Of a stretch of DNA of 64,000 bases, positions 34,650 through 45,174 are shown in pieces (the stretch's first letter is position 1; each line of letters starts with the position of its first letter). The notes below the pieces were generated by a model that searched no databases, was not told where the DNA came from, and was given only the letters and a program-made list of their open reading frames with translations. The translations under genes were made by a program, and so were the position numbers. Source of the DNA: Timburyella sp030842085 (lineage in GTDB: Bacteria; Bacillota; Clostridia; Oscillospirales; Acutalibacteraceae); assembly GCA_030842085.1 (NCBI GenBank), contig JAUUSE010000002.1, positions 17,893-81,892 of the forward strand, read 5' to 3'.

Positions 34650-36854
34650 TTACTTACTTCTTTTTTTACTGATTACTACAGCCGAAGCTGATACTACAGC
34701 CAGAGCAGCAACCGCTATTATCGGCACCAAAGCTTCGCCTGTATCTACCTGTGCAACCGATGAAGTATTGCTTGTCGTAGATGCTGTGCTTGTTGTTGTG
34801 CTTGTCGTCGTTGAAGCATTGCTTGATGTCGAAGTCTCGGATGAAGATGATGCAGCTTCAGAAGAACTCTGTACATCTGATGACGACTGAGTCTCTGAAG
34901 AGCTCGGTGTCTCTGATGAAGATGATGGTGTAGATGAAGATGATGGTGTAGATGATGAAGATGTATCATCTTTATTTGTTACACTGAACTCGTTAATAGT
35001 CAAAGCAGTGTCAGCACTTTGATCAGCAAAAGCAAGATAGAACTGTATATAGTTTACTTCTGTTCCTACACCCATAATATCTGCAAGGTCAATAGACGCT
35101 ACTACATCTGTGCCAGTCGTAGTCAGGAATCCGCCTCCGTCAGGAGAGTAGGCTGCGCCGGAAGCCTCAGCTATGGCTTCACTCAAATTCACATATGTCT
35201 GAGTAGCCTTGTTGTACAAGCTGACTTTCCAAGACCATCCCGCATTGCCAGGAGTGGTATATCTCAGATTTACATTCAGCATATCTCCTTCTTTTACAGT
35301 AAAGAAAGTTTTGGCGTCGCCGCCCTCAAATCCTAATGTTGAACCTGTAGCGCCGGTGAAATTAGTAAAGGATATAACATCGTCGGTAACATTTATATCA
35401 AAAGCTGTGATATCTTCAAAATTCGGATAAGTACCGCCTGTACCATTACCAAAGTCACGCCACTGAACCTTTGTATCAGTAGTGGCATCCTCTACTAATG
35501 ACCATGCTTCATCAGAAGGGGTGGACGGGTCTGCTCCAGTAAATGCATCCGGACCGCCTACGGCAATCTCATTAAGTATAAACGCCTGATCCTTATCGGA
35601 GTTTCCAGCAGGATCGGTCGTGATGTAATTTATATTTATGGTGGTCAGCCAATTATTTCCGCCCTCGCCGAATATCTTGTCATAGTTTGACCTGCCGTTC
35701 TCAGCATCGTCAGTCTTAATAATCTCTTCTATGTCAAGAACTACGTCATATTCACCCTGAGGTAACTGACCATATGTATTTGCTTCAAATTCTGCTGCCT
35801 CACCAATATATTTACCAATATTAATACGAGCAGGGGTGGTGCCTGCAGCGCTGAATCCAATTTCTAAGAACCAACGAGTGTCATTTAGACCCGGAGTACC
35901 CTCAATCGTTACATCTACATGCAGCTTGTCGCCTTTTTCAACGCGAACCAGTCCGCTGCCGTTGTTAATAATAAAATTCGGGATTTGAGTCGTTGCCGTT
36001 GCAGGGAACCAGACTTTCATCGCACCGTCGGCCGTCTTCTCTGCAGAAAGCTGATCGGTGTTGTCAAGGGTCGGGCTGCCTAGAAGCCATGTGCCCCACT
36101 CAGAAGGATTCGTCGGAACTGCATACTTTACTGTGTCCGTTGAAGGGACAGAAGATGACGCACCCTCAGATGAGGAAGAGTCAGCTACAGTTCTTGTGAA
36201 TGATATATCATTTATCTGCATTGTAGTAGTTGTGTCATTATACACGCCCTGCAGATTGCCATACTTAATTGTTATATAATTAAGCGTTGCCTGACCGTCG
36301 GCAAATATGTCAGTTTTGCTTAACGCGGTCATCAGCTCAGACATAACAAATGTCTTATCGACGGTAACATCTGTATCGGCAACTCTGTTAGACCAAAGAT
36401 AGCCCTGATCTGAGCAGGCGCCGAGCTGAGTCTGAACTTCAACCTCGCCGCTGGCAAAACCAAGCACAACTTTAATGCCCTGGATTCCGCCATTAGCATT
36501 GCTGCCAACATGGAAGACAAAATCAAGATTTATTTTGTCATCTTCTTTAATGACAATATCGCCGGTCTTTATTTTTGTGTACATATCCGGTGCAAAAGAT
36601 GGGAAAGAAGGCTGATTTTCGCCCTTAAGCGAAAACTTAATATATCCTTCGCCTTCTTCGGCATTCATAGACGAATCAGCATCATTAATGCTTATATCAG
36701 AATATCCGTCTATTTGCTTTCTTACAAGCCAATTGTCATCTGTAAGAGGGACTGAATACACTGTTTCTTCAGCCGCTGAAACAGACGTTATTGCTATAAC
36801 TGTAAGAGATGCAAGCATAGCCACAGCAATAAGAATGCTTATAATCTTTTTCAT
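34650..36854 (-). CDS. Large three-module surface-anchored protein
   Basis: 734 aa. Signal peptide about 1-27 (SVSAAEETVYSVP). Module 1 about 30-220 (NWLVRKQIDGYSD..., MQINDISFTRTV); module 2 about 235-430, clearly type A (PSEWGTWLLGSP, KVWFPATATTQIPNFIINNG, NYDKIFGEGGNNWLTTINI); module 3 about 440-625 (VQWRDFGNGTGGTYPNFEDI, ALTINEFSVTN). Then a serine-rich linker of SSSSTP/SSSETP units and QVDTGEALVPIIAVAA...KKRSK. Each module ends in a 'xxIxxFSxT'-like strand, so all are probably one fold. ATG 36854, AAGGAG. Likely a multivalent form of the smaller proteins. Confidence 0.8.
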   Translation of the reverse strand: MKKIISILIAVAMLASLTVIAITSVSAAEETVYSVPLTDDNWLVRKQIDGYSDISINDADSSMNAEEGEGYIKFSLKGENQPSFPSFAPDMYTKIKTGDIVIKEDDKINLDFVFHVGSNANGGIQGIKVVLGFASGEVEVQTQLGACSDQGYLWSNRVADTDVTVDKTFVMSELMTALSKTDIFADGQATLNYITIKYGNLQGVYNDTTTTMQINDISFTRTVADSSSSEGASSSVPSTDTVKYAVPTNPSEWGTWLLGSPTLDNTDQLSAEKTADGAMKVWFPATATTQIPNFIINNGSGLVRVEKGDKLHVDVTIEGTPGLNDTRWFLEIGFSAAGTTPARINIGKYIGEAAEFEANTYGQLPQGEYDVVLDIEEIIKTDDAENGRSNYDKIFGEGGNNWLTTININYITTDPAGNSDKDQAFILNEIAVGGPDAFTGADPSTPSDEAWSLVEDATTDTKVQWRDFGNGTGGTYPNFEDITAFDINVTDDVISFTNFTGATGSTLGFEGGDAKTFFTVKEGDMLNVNLRYTTPGNAGWSWKVSLYNKATQTYVNLSEAIAEASGAAYSPDGGGFLTTTGTDVVASIDLADIMGVGTEVNYIQFYLAFADQSADTALTINEFSVTNKDDTSSSSTPSSSSTPSSSSETPSSSETQSSSDVQSSSEAASSSSETSTSSNASTTTSTTTSTASTTSNTSSVAQVDTGEALVPIIAVAALAVVSASAVVISKKRSK

Positions 36855-36885
36855 TTTTACAACTCCTTCTATTAATTGTAAGATT

Positions 36886-36913
36886 ATTATAACATTTTAT
36901 TAATAAATTTCAA
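36886..36913 (-). promoter_or_regulatory. Promoter of the large surface protein
   Basis: Minus strand TTGAAA (36908-36913), 16 bases, TATAAT (36886-36891). The same hexamers and spacing as the promoter at 34377, so the two units may be co-regulated. Confidence 0.7.
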
Positions 36914-37130
36914 TATTCGCATTAAAAAAAATTCAACAAATATATATATTATAATATTTGCAAAAAACATAAAATAACTGATTAAAATTACAAATTAATC
37001 AATTTTAGGAAAATAATGGATTTTACAAATTTTTATTTTCAAATTAAGTAAATTTTTCTGCGATAAATTAACATGTATCAATTCTTTATTATTGCCGAAA
37101 ATATATTTAGCTTTATTTTCGGAGGTTTCT

Positions 37131-37562
37131 ATGAAATATTTAAAGCTGCCAGCCGGATTTATGTTTGGCGGCACATTATATGTACTGATTGAAATATTGT
37201 GGCGCGGATATTCTCATTACAGCATGTTTATCGCTGGCGGACTTGGATTTTTGCTTTTTATGGCGGTTAACCGACATTTAGTCAAAAAAACAGGCTATCT
37301 TTTTTCAGCTGTGATTTGTGCCATTGGAATCACCGCCATTGAATTTGTTTTAGGCTATATTTTTAATATATGGCTCGGCCTTAACATATGGGATTACAGC
37401 AATATCCCTCTTAACTTTATGGGGCAGATTTGTGAGCTTTATTCTACAATTTGGATTTTTGTATCCCTCGCTGGTCTTAAACTCGAAAGCTATCTCAGTT
37501 CAAAAACAAACACGCTTTTCGGCAAAATTAGCTTGAGCAGAAATAATTATACATTTAAATAA
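37131..37562 (+). CDS. Four-helix membrane protein, CmpB-like (PF06541 type)
   Basis: 143 aa, four hydrophobic segments. LNIWDYSNIPLNFMGQICELY matches the WDYSxxPxNxxGxIC signature of the putative ABC permease family PF06541. ATG 37131 has GGAGG upstream. Stand-alone, with its own terminator. Function unknown in the family. Confidence 0.7.
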   Translation: MKYLKLPAGFMFGGTLYVLIEILWRGYSHYSMFIAGGLGFLLFMAVNRHLVKKTGYLFSAVICAIGITAIEFVLGYIFNIWLGLNIWDYSNIPLNFMGQICELYSTIWIFVSLAGLKLESYLSSKTNTLFGKISLSRNNYTFK

Positions 37563-37589
37563 TTATATAAAGCTTAAATCAATATGCGT

Positions 37590-37620
37590 CGGCGCTATTA
37601 CAGCGCCGTTTTTATTTTTT
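37590..37620 (+). terminator. Terminator of the membrane-protein gene
   Basis: CGGCGCT (37590-37596) pairs with AGCGCCG (37602-37608), followed by TTTTTATTTTTT. From 37621 to 38203 the sequence is A+T-rich, without a convincing gene; it should contain the promoter of the binding-protein gene, for which TTGAAT/TAAAGT around 38093-38121 is a weak candidate. Confidence 0.85.
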
Positions 37621-38203
37621 AACCAAAAGCGAATTCATCTCTTTGCAGCCAACTGGTAAAATGATTTTTAGCGCATTTTCTGACCAAATAGCAATCTCTG
37701 TTTATATTACCATCAATTATCACCGTTGTTAATAATGCATCATGTGCATGCATGTTTACTGATTTTGCATTAATGCTATATCTAGTCTGTCAGCGCCGAA
37801 TTTCGGAATATATAAATTATAACTTATACATTACTTTCTTTACCGTAACTTATTATGTAGATATAGCTAAGCATACCATATTACATACAGAAAGATTAAT
37901 ATTAAATTATTTATACGCGCTGGCAAAGCTTAACTTTTAGATTAAATACGATACGAGTTTAACCATTTTGCGGAATTATTTTTGTTTTATCAAGCTTGCT
38001 ACTACATTACCAAACAGTTTTTGCTATTGAAACATCATTTATAAAAAGTCCCTTTTTTATGTATAAATATGCATTAAGTTGATTTACGCTCTTGAATATG
38101 TGAATAAAATATGATAAAGTATAGTTTAATCTAATATTATTACGATTTTGCTCTGTAAATGTAGAATTTGCAGACATGCTTTGAGGAAAGGTAAGTGGAT
38201 TAT

Positions 38204-38977
38204 ATGAAAAAGATAATTGCACTGGCAATTATATGCGCGGCTGTGCTGACTTTGTTTGCCGGCTGCCAGAAAAATGAAGCTGCACAAATTGGCAGCGCTG
38301 CCGACCTTGTCGGTAAACGTATAGGTGTACAGGAAGGCACTACAGGTGAATCTTATGTACAGGACAATGTTGAGGGCGCAAAACTCTCTTCTTACAAGTC
38401 GGGTATGGACGCGGCGCTCGCCCTTAAAAACGGCCAGCTTGACGCTGTCGTTCTTGACGAACTGCCGGCACAGGAGATTGTTAAGCAGAACGACGATTTA
38501 AAGATTTTAGATGAAAGCCTTACTACGGAATCTTATGCTATAGCTGTGCGCAAGGGAGATACAGAGCTGCTTAACAGCATTAATGCCACACTTAAGAGAA
38601 TTAAAGAAGATGGCACATTTGAGAATTTTACTAATGCGTTTATGCCGGCAAGCGGCGAAATAAACGTGCTCCAGCCGAGAGAGACAAGCGGAGATACAAT
38701 TAAAATGGGTACAAACGCCGCCTTTAAACCGTTTGAATATCTTGAGGGCAGTGATATTGTAGGATTTGACATTTGCCTGTCTGCGGAAATCGCCGCCGAC
38801 GCTGGTAAAAAGCTTGAGGTTGTAAATATGGACTTTAATGCTCTCATTACTGCGCTTGCGGCCGGTACGGTTGACTTTGTTGCTGCCGGCATGACGGCTG
38901 ACGCTGAGCGTATGCAGAGTGTAGATTTTTCTGACCCATATTACGATGCTACACAGGTCATAATCGTTAAAAAATAG
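38204..38977 (+). CDS. Amino acid ABC transporter binding lipoprotein with swapped lobes
   Basis: 257 aa. Lipoprotein signal with lipobox LFAGC (lipidated cysteine at about 21). The SBP_bac_3 fold is present, but the order is reversed. The segment that normally forms the second half (SAADLVGKRIGVQEGTTGES to DGTFENFTNAF, about 30-145) comes first. The normal first half (TIKMGTNAAFKPFEYLEGSD to VDFSDPYYDATQVIIVKK, about 160-257) comes last. A GTG start at 38195 is possible. Next to permease and ATPase genes, so it probably binds a polar amino acid such as glutamine. Confidence 0.88.
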   Translation: MKKIIALAIICAAVLTLFAGCQKNEAAQIGSAADLVGKRIGVQEGTTGESYVQDNVEGAKLSSYKSGMDAALALKNGQLDAVVLDELPAQEIVKQNDDLKILDESLTTESYAIAVRKGDTELLNSINATLKRIKEDGTFENFTNAFMPASGEINVLQPRETSGDTIKMGTNAAFKPFEYLEGSDIVGFDICLSAEIAADAGKKLEVVNMDFNALITALAAGTVDFVAAGMTADAERMQSVDFSDPYYDATQVIIVKK

Positions 38978-39034
38978 AATTACTTTGATACTGCAGTAAT
39001 TCTGCTGCAGTGATGTTATACAAAATAACGCAAC

Positions 39035-39058
39035 GGGGCGGACTGTTCCGCCCCTGAT
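39035..39058 (+). terminator. Partial terminator between binding protein and permease
   Basis: GGGGCGG (39035-39041) pairs with CCGCCCC (39048-39054), followed by TGATTTT. Such hairpins commonly let the binding protein be made in excess over the membrane parts. Confidence 0.6.
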
Positions 39059-39080
39059 TTTATCAAGGGAGGGAAACAGC

Positions 39081-39755
39081 TTGTCTATTTGGGAGCAGAT
39101 ATACAACAATCTTATTGCGCAAGATAGATGGATGCTTATTCTGCGCGGACTTGGCACAACACTGCTTATCGCTTTCGGAGCTATTATAATAGGTACTGTT
39201 ATCGGTATCATTATTTGTCTGTTCCGCATGTCTAACATAAAAATTCTGCGCTGGATTGGCACGCTTTACATAACCGTTATACGCGGTGTTCCTGTTATTA
39301 CTCAGCTTATGATATTTGCTTTTGTCATTTTTGCGCCTTATGGAATGCCTCTTAATTTAGTCGCCATAATAGGATTTGGCGTTAACTCCGGCGCATATGT
39401 TTCGGAAATATTCCGCGCCGGCATTCAGGGCGTCGACGTCGGCCAGATGGAGGCAGGGCGTTCATTGGGCCTTAAAAAGTGGCAGACTATGGTGAAGATT
39501 ATATTCCCACAGGCCTTTAAAAATATTTTGCCTACATATACTAATGAGTTTATTGTGCTTATTAAAGAGACATCGGTTGCAGGCTACATAGCTATTCAGG
39601 ACCTTACAAAGGTCGGCGATATGATTCGAAACGCCACGTTTAACGCTTGGGTTCCGCTTATCACCACCGCCGTTATATATCTTATTCTTACGCTGGGTCT
39701 TGCTAAGCTCTTCTCTTTACTGGAAAGGAGGCTCGCCCGCAGTGATAGAGGTTAA
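39081..39755 (+). CDS. Polar amino acid ABC transporter permease
   Basis: 224 aa, HisM/GlnP family. TTG start with AAGGGAGGG upstream. About five membrane helices; RGTxLL...[16 protein letters not shown] and the [20 protein letters not shown] loop (EAA motif) that contacts the ATPase. Overlaps the ATPase gene by 14 bases. Confidence 0.92.
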   Translation: MSIWEQIYNNLIAQDRWMLILRGLGTTLLIAFGAIIIGTVIGIIICLFRMSNIKILRWIGTLYITVIRGVPVITQLMIFAFVIFAPYGMPLNLVAIIGFGVNSGAYVSEIFRAGIQGVDVGQMEAGRSLGLKKWQTMVKIIFPQAFKNILPTYTNEFIVLIKETSVAGYIAIQDLTKVGDMIRNATFNAWVPLITTAVIYLILTLGLAKLFSLLERRLARSDRG

Positions 39756-40464
39756 AAATCTGTGCAAAAATTTTGGCGATAACCATGTGCTTAACGGCAT
39801 AACCGAAACTATTAAAAAGGGTGAAAAAGTAGTCGTTATCGGACCGTCAGGTTCGGGTAAAAGCACTTTTTTGCGCTGCCTTAATCTGCTGGAGACACCG
39901 ACGAGCGGTGAAATCTGGTTTGAGGGCCAAATGATTAATGAAAAAGGCGTAAATGTCGACGAGCTGCGCCGCAAAATGGGAATGGTGTTTCAGCACTTTA
40001 ATCTGTTCCCTCACCTAACAGTTATGCAGAATATAACCCTCGCGCCTGTCACGTTAAAGCTTCAGTCTAAAGAGGAAGCCAGTGAAAACGCTTTAAAATT
40101 GCTTAAGCGCATAGGGCTGTTGGATAAGGCAGACGCATATCCGTCTATGATATCCGGCGGGCAGAAGCAGCGCATTGCCATTGTCAGGGCGCTGGCAATG
40201 AATCCAGATGTAATGCTGTTTGACGAACCTACCAGCGCGCTTGACCCTGAAATGGTTGGCGAAGTGCTGGAGGTTATGAAAGAGCTTGCCGCTGAGGGTA
40301 TGACAATGGTTGTCGTAACTCATGAGATGGGATTTGCCAGAGAGGTCGGAACAAGGGTGTTGTTTATGGACGAGGGGAAAATCCTTGAGCAAAACGAGCC
40401 GCATGCGTTTTTTGCAAATCCACAGCACGACAGACTGAAAGACTTTCTCGCTAAAGTATTGTAA
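39742..40464 (+). CDS. Polar amino acid ABC transporter ATPase
   Basis: 240 aa, GlnQ/HisP family. Start at GTG 39742 with GGAGG 10 bases upstream, which gives the normal family length. Walker [10 protein letters not shown], signature ISGGQKQR, Walker [14 protein letters not shown], switch VVTHEMGF. Energises the transporter formed with the two genes above. Confidence 0.94.
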   Translation: MIEVKNLCKNFGDNHVLNGITETIKKGEKVVVIGPSGSGKSTFLRCLNLLETPTSGEIWFEGQMINEKGVNVDELRRKMGMVFQHFNLFPHLTVMQNITLAPVTLKLQSKEEASENALKLLKRIGLLDKADAYPSMISGGQKQRIAIVRALAMNPDVMLFDEPTSALDPEMVGEVLEVMKELAAEGMTMVVVTHEMGFAREVGTRVLFMDEGKILEQNEPHAFFANPQHDRLKDFLAKVL

Positions 40465-40473
40465 TTAACTTTT

Positions 40474-40500
40474 AAGCCTCCGGCATAGCCGGAGGCTTTT
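40474..40500 (+). terminator. Terminator of the amino acid transporter operon
   Basis: AAGCCTCCGGC (40474-40484) pairs perfectly with GCCGGAGGCTT (40488-40498), then TT. Confidence 0.85.
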
Positions 40501-40997
40501 AATATGCATTATAACGGCCGCAGCAAGCATCTTAAAACGCGCAATTTTATTTTTGTCTACATCCGATTTGCGTACTATCCGTACAATATAAAGTACGCCG
40601 CTGTGGCGTCTTAGCGTTTATATTCGCCATTTTTGCGGGTTTTCGGCTTTCTGCCGGCAAAAGGATTGCTGAGAGATAATACCATCAACACCGATTCTTT
40701 TGGTGTCTGACGCGCATTCTGAGGACGGCAAAATTTGAAATAAGCAAGTCATGACCACCCGTAAAACGGGTGGAATGAAAGAGTCCTAATGGCATGCTGC
40801 CGGCAAGCGTCTCAAGACGCACGGAATTTTTCTCCTGCATCACTTGCCCCACAGACCGCAAACTGGCTATTACTGCTTTTATGACAGCTTCCCGCCATTG
40901 CAAAACTGTTTTTACTATCTCGCTTCGCTCGCAGCTTGATGCTAAGATTTTTTACCTTTTACCTGCAAAGCCGGTGGTATTCCGCTAAAGCAAGCAA
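40501..40997. other. Gene-free spacer with an IS200/IS605-like hairpin
   Basis: No credible gene. A hairpin CCACCCG-TAAAA-CGGGTGG (about 40757-40775) resembles the end hairpins of IS200/IS605 elements. Fragments such as TCTCGCTTCGCTCGCAG look like degenerate terminators. Probably a decayed mobile element. Confidence 0.35.
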
Positions 40998-41041
40998 AAT
41001 AAAACTCTATGTAAATGATATCATTCACATAGAGTTTTATT
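40998..41041. terminator. Long palindrome below ilvC
   Basis: A 44-base palindrome centred on GATATC, with arms AATAAAACTCTATGT and ACATAGAGTTTTATT and a single A/C mismatch. It lies 103 bases past the ilvC stop and can serve both strands. Confidence 0.65.
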
Positions 41042-41144
41042 GTTTTCCACTTACTTGGCATATATCAGCATTTTGCCAATACTGCTTTATGTTTCTTCTG
41101 CGATTTGTCGATGGATTTTTTAATCAATCCAAGTATGTTGCAGA

Positions 41145-42470
<1,326 letters not shown>

Positions 42471-42499
42471 ATTATAGCACAACTGCGTTAATAGTACAA
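42471..42499 (-). promoter_or_regulatory. Promoter of ilvC
   Basis: Minus strand TTGTAC (42494-42499), 17 bases, TATAAT (42471-42476), directly below the ilvN stop. Confidence 0.7.
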
Positions 42500-42500
42500 A

Positions 42501-42992
42501 TTATTTTCTCACCGTCGACGAGCCCTTTTCTACTGCTATGGCGCCGGTGCGCACCGCCTCTTTTATGCCGTACGGCTCGAGCAGTGCCTGAAGCGTCTCC
42601 GTACGCTCTACCGTGTCGCAAAATTCCAGTGTTATTGTAGTCTTTGTCACGTCCAGCACTTTTGCGTCCATTACTTCGGCTATCTTCATAATCTCCGCCC
42701 GCTTGTCCGCAGGAACCGACACCTTAAACAGGCTGAGCATACGGCTTATGTATTTGCCCTCCTGCAGCGTTTTTACCTTTATTACCGGTATCACTTTGTT
42801 TAGCTGTTTTTCTATCTGCTCTACAGTATAATCGCTGCCGTCAGCCACTATTGTCATTCTTGATATGGCGGGGTCCTCTGTCTCGCCTACCGCCAAGCTG
42901 TCTATATTAAACCCGCGCCGCGAGAACAGCGACGACACCTTTGACAATACGCCGGCCTGATTCTCTACCAGTACTGATATTGTATGCTTCAT
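42501..42992 (-). CDS. ilvN: Acetolactate synthase small subunit
   Basis: 163 aa. ACT-domain regulatory subunit that gives valine feedback control. MKHTISVLVENQAGVLSKVSSLFSRRGFNIDSL-type N-terminal ACT domain, second half with AEVMDAKVLDVTKTTITLEF. ATG 42992 follows GGGAGG. Confidence 0.95.
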   Translation of the reverse strand: MKHTISVLVENQAGVLSKVSSLFSRRGFNIDSLAVGETEDPAISRMTIVADGSDYTVEQIEKQLNKVIPVIKVKTLQEGKYISRMLSLFKVSVPADKRAEIMKIAEVMDAKVLDVTKTTITLEFCDTVERTETLQALLEPYGIKEAVRTGAIAVEKGSSTVRK

Positions 42993-43173
42993 GGGTTGTT
43001 CCTCCCTAAATATTAAAATAAATCTATGTGCGCTGCTATAAAGCTTTTGGAATGTGCCTGCACATCGGCAGCATATACAATGTCCGATGCATTTTATCAT
43101 ATATCATAGACGTTCGCTTTTTTAGGCAGATTTTTCTGCGCAAAGCGCATCATAGACATGTAAAATAGTCAAA

Positions 43174-44793
43174 TTATATAAGCGAGCTTTCTGCCGGATT
43201 TACTATACACTCCAAAAGGAACGGGCCGTCTGTGCTCAGCATTTCGTCAATGGCGCGCTCAGCTTCCGACATATCGCTTATGCGGCCGTGCGGTATGCCG
43301 TACGCCTGCGCTAAAAGATTAAAATCAGGACTGCCGGATAAATCGACGCCGCTGTGGCGTCCGCCGTAGTTTTTGTCCTGAAGCTCCCGCACCATGCCAA
43401 GCTTTGTATTATTCATAACTATTATTTTATTCTTTATGCCGTGCTGCTTTATCGTGCCAAGCTCCATCATCTGCATCTGGAAAGAGCCGTCGCCGCATAC
43501 GGCGATTACCTGACGGTCAGGTGCCGCTGTCCACGCTCCTACAGATGCCGGCACCGAATAGCCCATCGTGCCCATGCCGCCGGAGGTTAAAAATCTGCCG
43601 TTTTTCACATTAAAGCAGTTGGCCGACCATATCTGGTTCTGCCCCACATCCGCCACCAGAACAGCGTTGTCGTCAACCTTTTCAGAAAGCAGGCGCATAA
43701 ATCGTTTCGGGTCGATATATTCGCCTTCCGTCTCCGCCTTGCAAAGCTGCTGTTTATGCTCTCTGCATTTTTCTATCCAATCGCTGTGCTCCAGATTATC
43801 TATGCGCTCCAGCATTTGTTCAAGCACGCTTTTTAAATCGCCCACTATGGGGATATTGGCCTGCATGTTCTTGCCTATTTCGGCGGGGTCGACGTCTATA
43901 TGTATTATTTTAGTGCGCTTTGCCACCTGATTTGGCGACGCCATGGACCTGTCGCCCACCCTGGCGCCGCAGAGCAGCAGCAAATCGGCGTGCTGTATTG
44001 CCTCATTTGCCATTTTAACGCCGTGAGTGCCCAGCATGCCAAGGCACAGCCTATCGTCCGACGGCAGGACGCCTATGCCCATAAGCGTGTTAACTACCGG
44101 TATATCCGCCTTGCGGGCAAACTCCATAAGCGCACGCTCTGCCTTGGAAGAAAAAACTCCGCCGCCGGCACATATCACCGGACGCTTTGAAGCAGCAATC
44201 GCCTCGCATGCCCGCTTTATCTGCAGGCCGTTGCCCTTAAGACTCGGCTTATATCCTATTATATCCACCGTCTCTGGGTATTTATAGCTTTTTATCTCTT
44301 TTGTCTGTATATCAACCGGCACGTCTATAAGCACAGGGCCGGGACGGCCGGTGGATGCTATGTAAAAAGCCTCTTTGAATATCCTCGGCAAATCCTCCGT
44401 CCGCTTTACAAGATAACTGTGCTTTGTAAACGGCTCGCAGGCGCCGGTAATATCTGCTTCCTGAAACACGTCGCGGCCGATAAGCTCGCTTTGAACCTGT
44501 CCGGTAATTGCTACTATTGGTATAGAATCCATATAAGCCGACGCAATAGCCGTTACAAGGTTGGTAGCGCCGGGGCCCGACGTCACCACGCATACGCCCG
44601 GACGGCCGGATATCCTCGCATAGCCGTTTGCAGCATGTCCGGCGTTTTGCTCCTGTCTTACAAGTATATGCCGGACAGAAGAATCTATAAGCGCATCATA
44701 AAATGGGCATATTGCCGCACCAGGATAGCCGAATATTGTTTTTACTCCCTCAGCCTCAAGACATTCCACCATTATTTTTGCGCCGCTTATCAT
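43174..44793 (-). CDS. ilvB: Acetolactate synthase large subunit
   Basis: 539 aa. ThDP-dependent catalytic subunit. FGYPGAAICPFYDAL with the catalytic E in VRQEQNAGHAANGYAR, SGPGATN, QVQSELIGRDVFQEAD, and the ThDP motif GDGSFQMQMMEL...NNTKLGMV. ATG 44793 (MISGAKIM) has GTGGAG upstream; a longer start at 44814 is possible. A 181-base gap separates it from ilvN. Confidence 0.96.
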   Translation of the reverse strand: MISGAKIMVECLEAEGVKTIFGYPGAAICPFYDALIDSSVRHILVRQEQNAGHAANGYARISGRPGVCVVTSGPGATNLVTAIASAYMDSIPIVAITGQVQSELIGRDVFQEADITGACEPFTKHSYLVKRTEDLPRIFKEAFYIASTGRPGPVLIDVPVDIQTKEIKSYKYPETVDIIGYKPSLKGNGLQIKRACEAIAASKRPVICAGGGVFSSKAERALMEFARKADIPVVNTLMGIGVLPSDDRLCLGMLGTHGVKMANEAIQHADLLLLCGARVGDRSMASPNQVAKRTKIIHIDVDPAEIGKNMQANIPIVGDLKSVLEQMLERIDNLEHSDWIEKCREHKQQLCKAETEGEYIDPKRFMRLLSEKVDDNAVLVADVGQNQIWSANCFNVKNGRFLTSGGMGTMGYSVPASVGAWTAAPDRQVIAVCGDGSFQMQMMELGTIKQHGIKNKIIVMNNTKLGMVRELQDKNYGGRHSGVDLSGSPDFNLLAQAYGIPHGRISDMSEAERAIDEMLSTDGPFLLECIVNPAESSLI

Positions 44794-44851
44794 ATTAGCT
44801 CCACCCACTTTCATTACGCGCTTATTTAATATACCTATTTAATATAGAAAC

Positions 44852-44880
44852 ATTATATTATAAACCATCTGCGCTGTCAA
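44852..44880 (-). promoter_or_regulatory. Promoter of ilvB-ilvN
   Basis: Minus strand TTGACA (44875-44880), 17 bases, TATAAT (44852-44857): a consensus-grade promoter about 58 bases before the start codon. The leader is too short for a T-box. Confidence 0.85.
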
Positions 44881-44926
44881 TTAAGCGTATTATATTTTTT
44901 AATCGTATATATATTGTATATATAAC

Positions 44927-44955
44927 TTGACAAGTTCTTTAAATAGTAATATTAT
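44927..44955 (+). promoter_or_regulatory. Promoter of rny
   Basis: TTGACA (44927-44932), 17 bases, TATTAT (44950-44955), giving a leader of over 200 bases before the rny start. Confidence 0.65.
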
Positions 44956-45067
44956 AAATTATATATATGTTATTTTGTATTATACTATTGTTTTTTATAT
45001 ATGGAATATAAATATTTGTTACGTATCTAAAGTTCTGATTATTTTTTATATTTTTATAATCCATTTG

Positions 45068-45140
45068 GGCCGCGTTCGGCTAAGCTGCAGCAATATGTAT
45101 TTGCAAAATAATGCTTAGGCGAGACTCGCGGCCTATTTTT
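45068..45140 (+). terminator. Terminator-like hairpin in the rny leader
   Basis: GGCCGCG (45068-45074) pairs with CGCGGCC (45127-45133), and CTAAGC (45080-45085) with GCTTAG (45113-45118), followed by TATTTTT. It stands between promoter and gene, so it can act as an attenuator or as an RNA-cleavage target for autoregulation. Confidence 0.6.
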
Positions 45141-45174
45141 AACTGCGGTTTAAATAAAGGGAGGTGCACCACAG

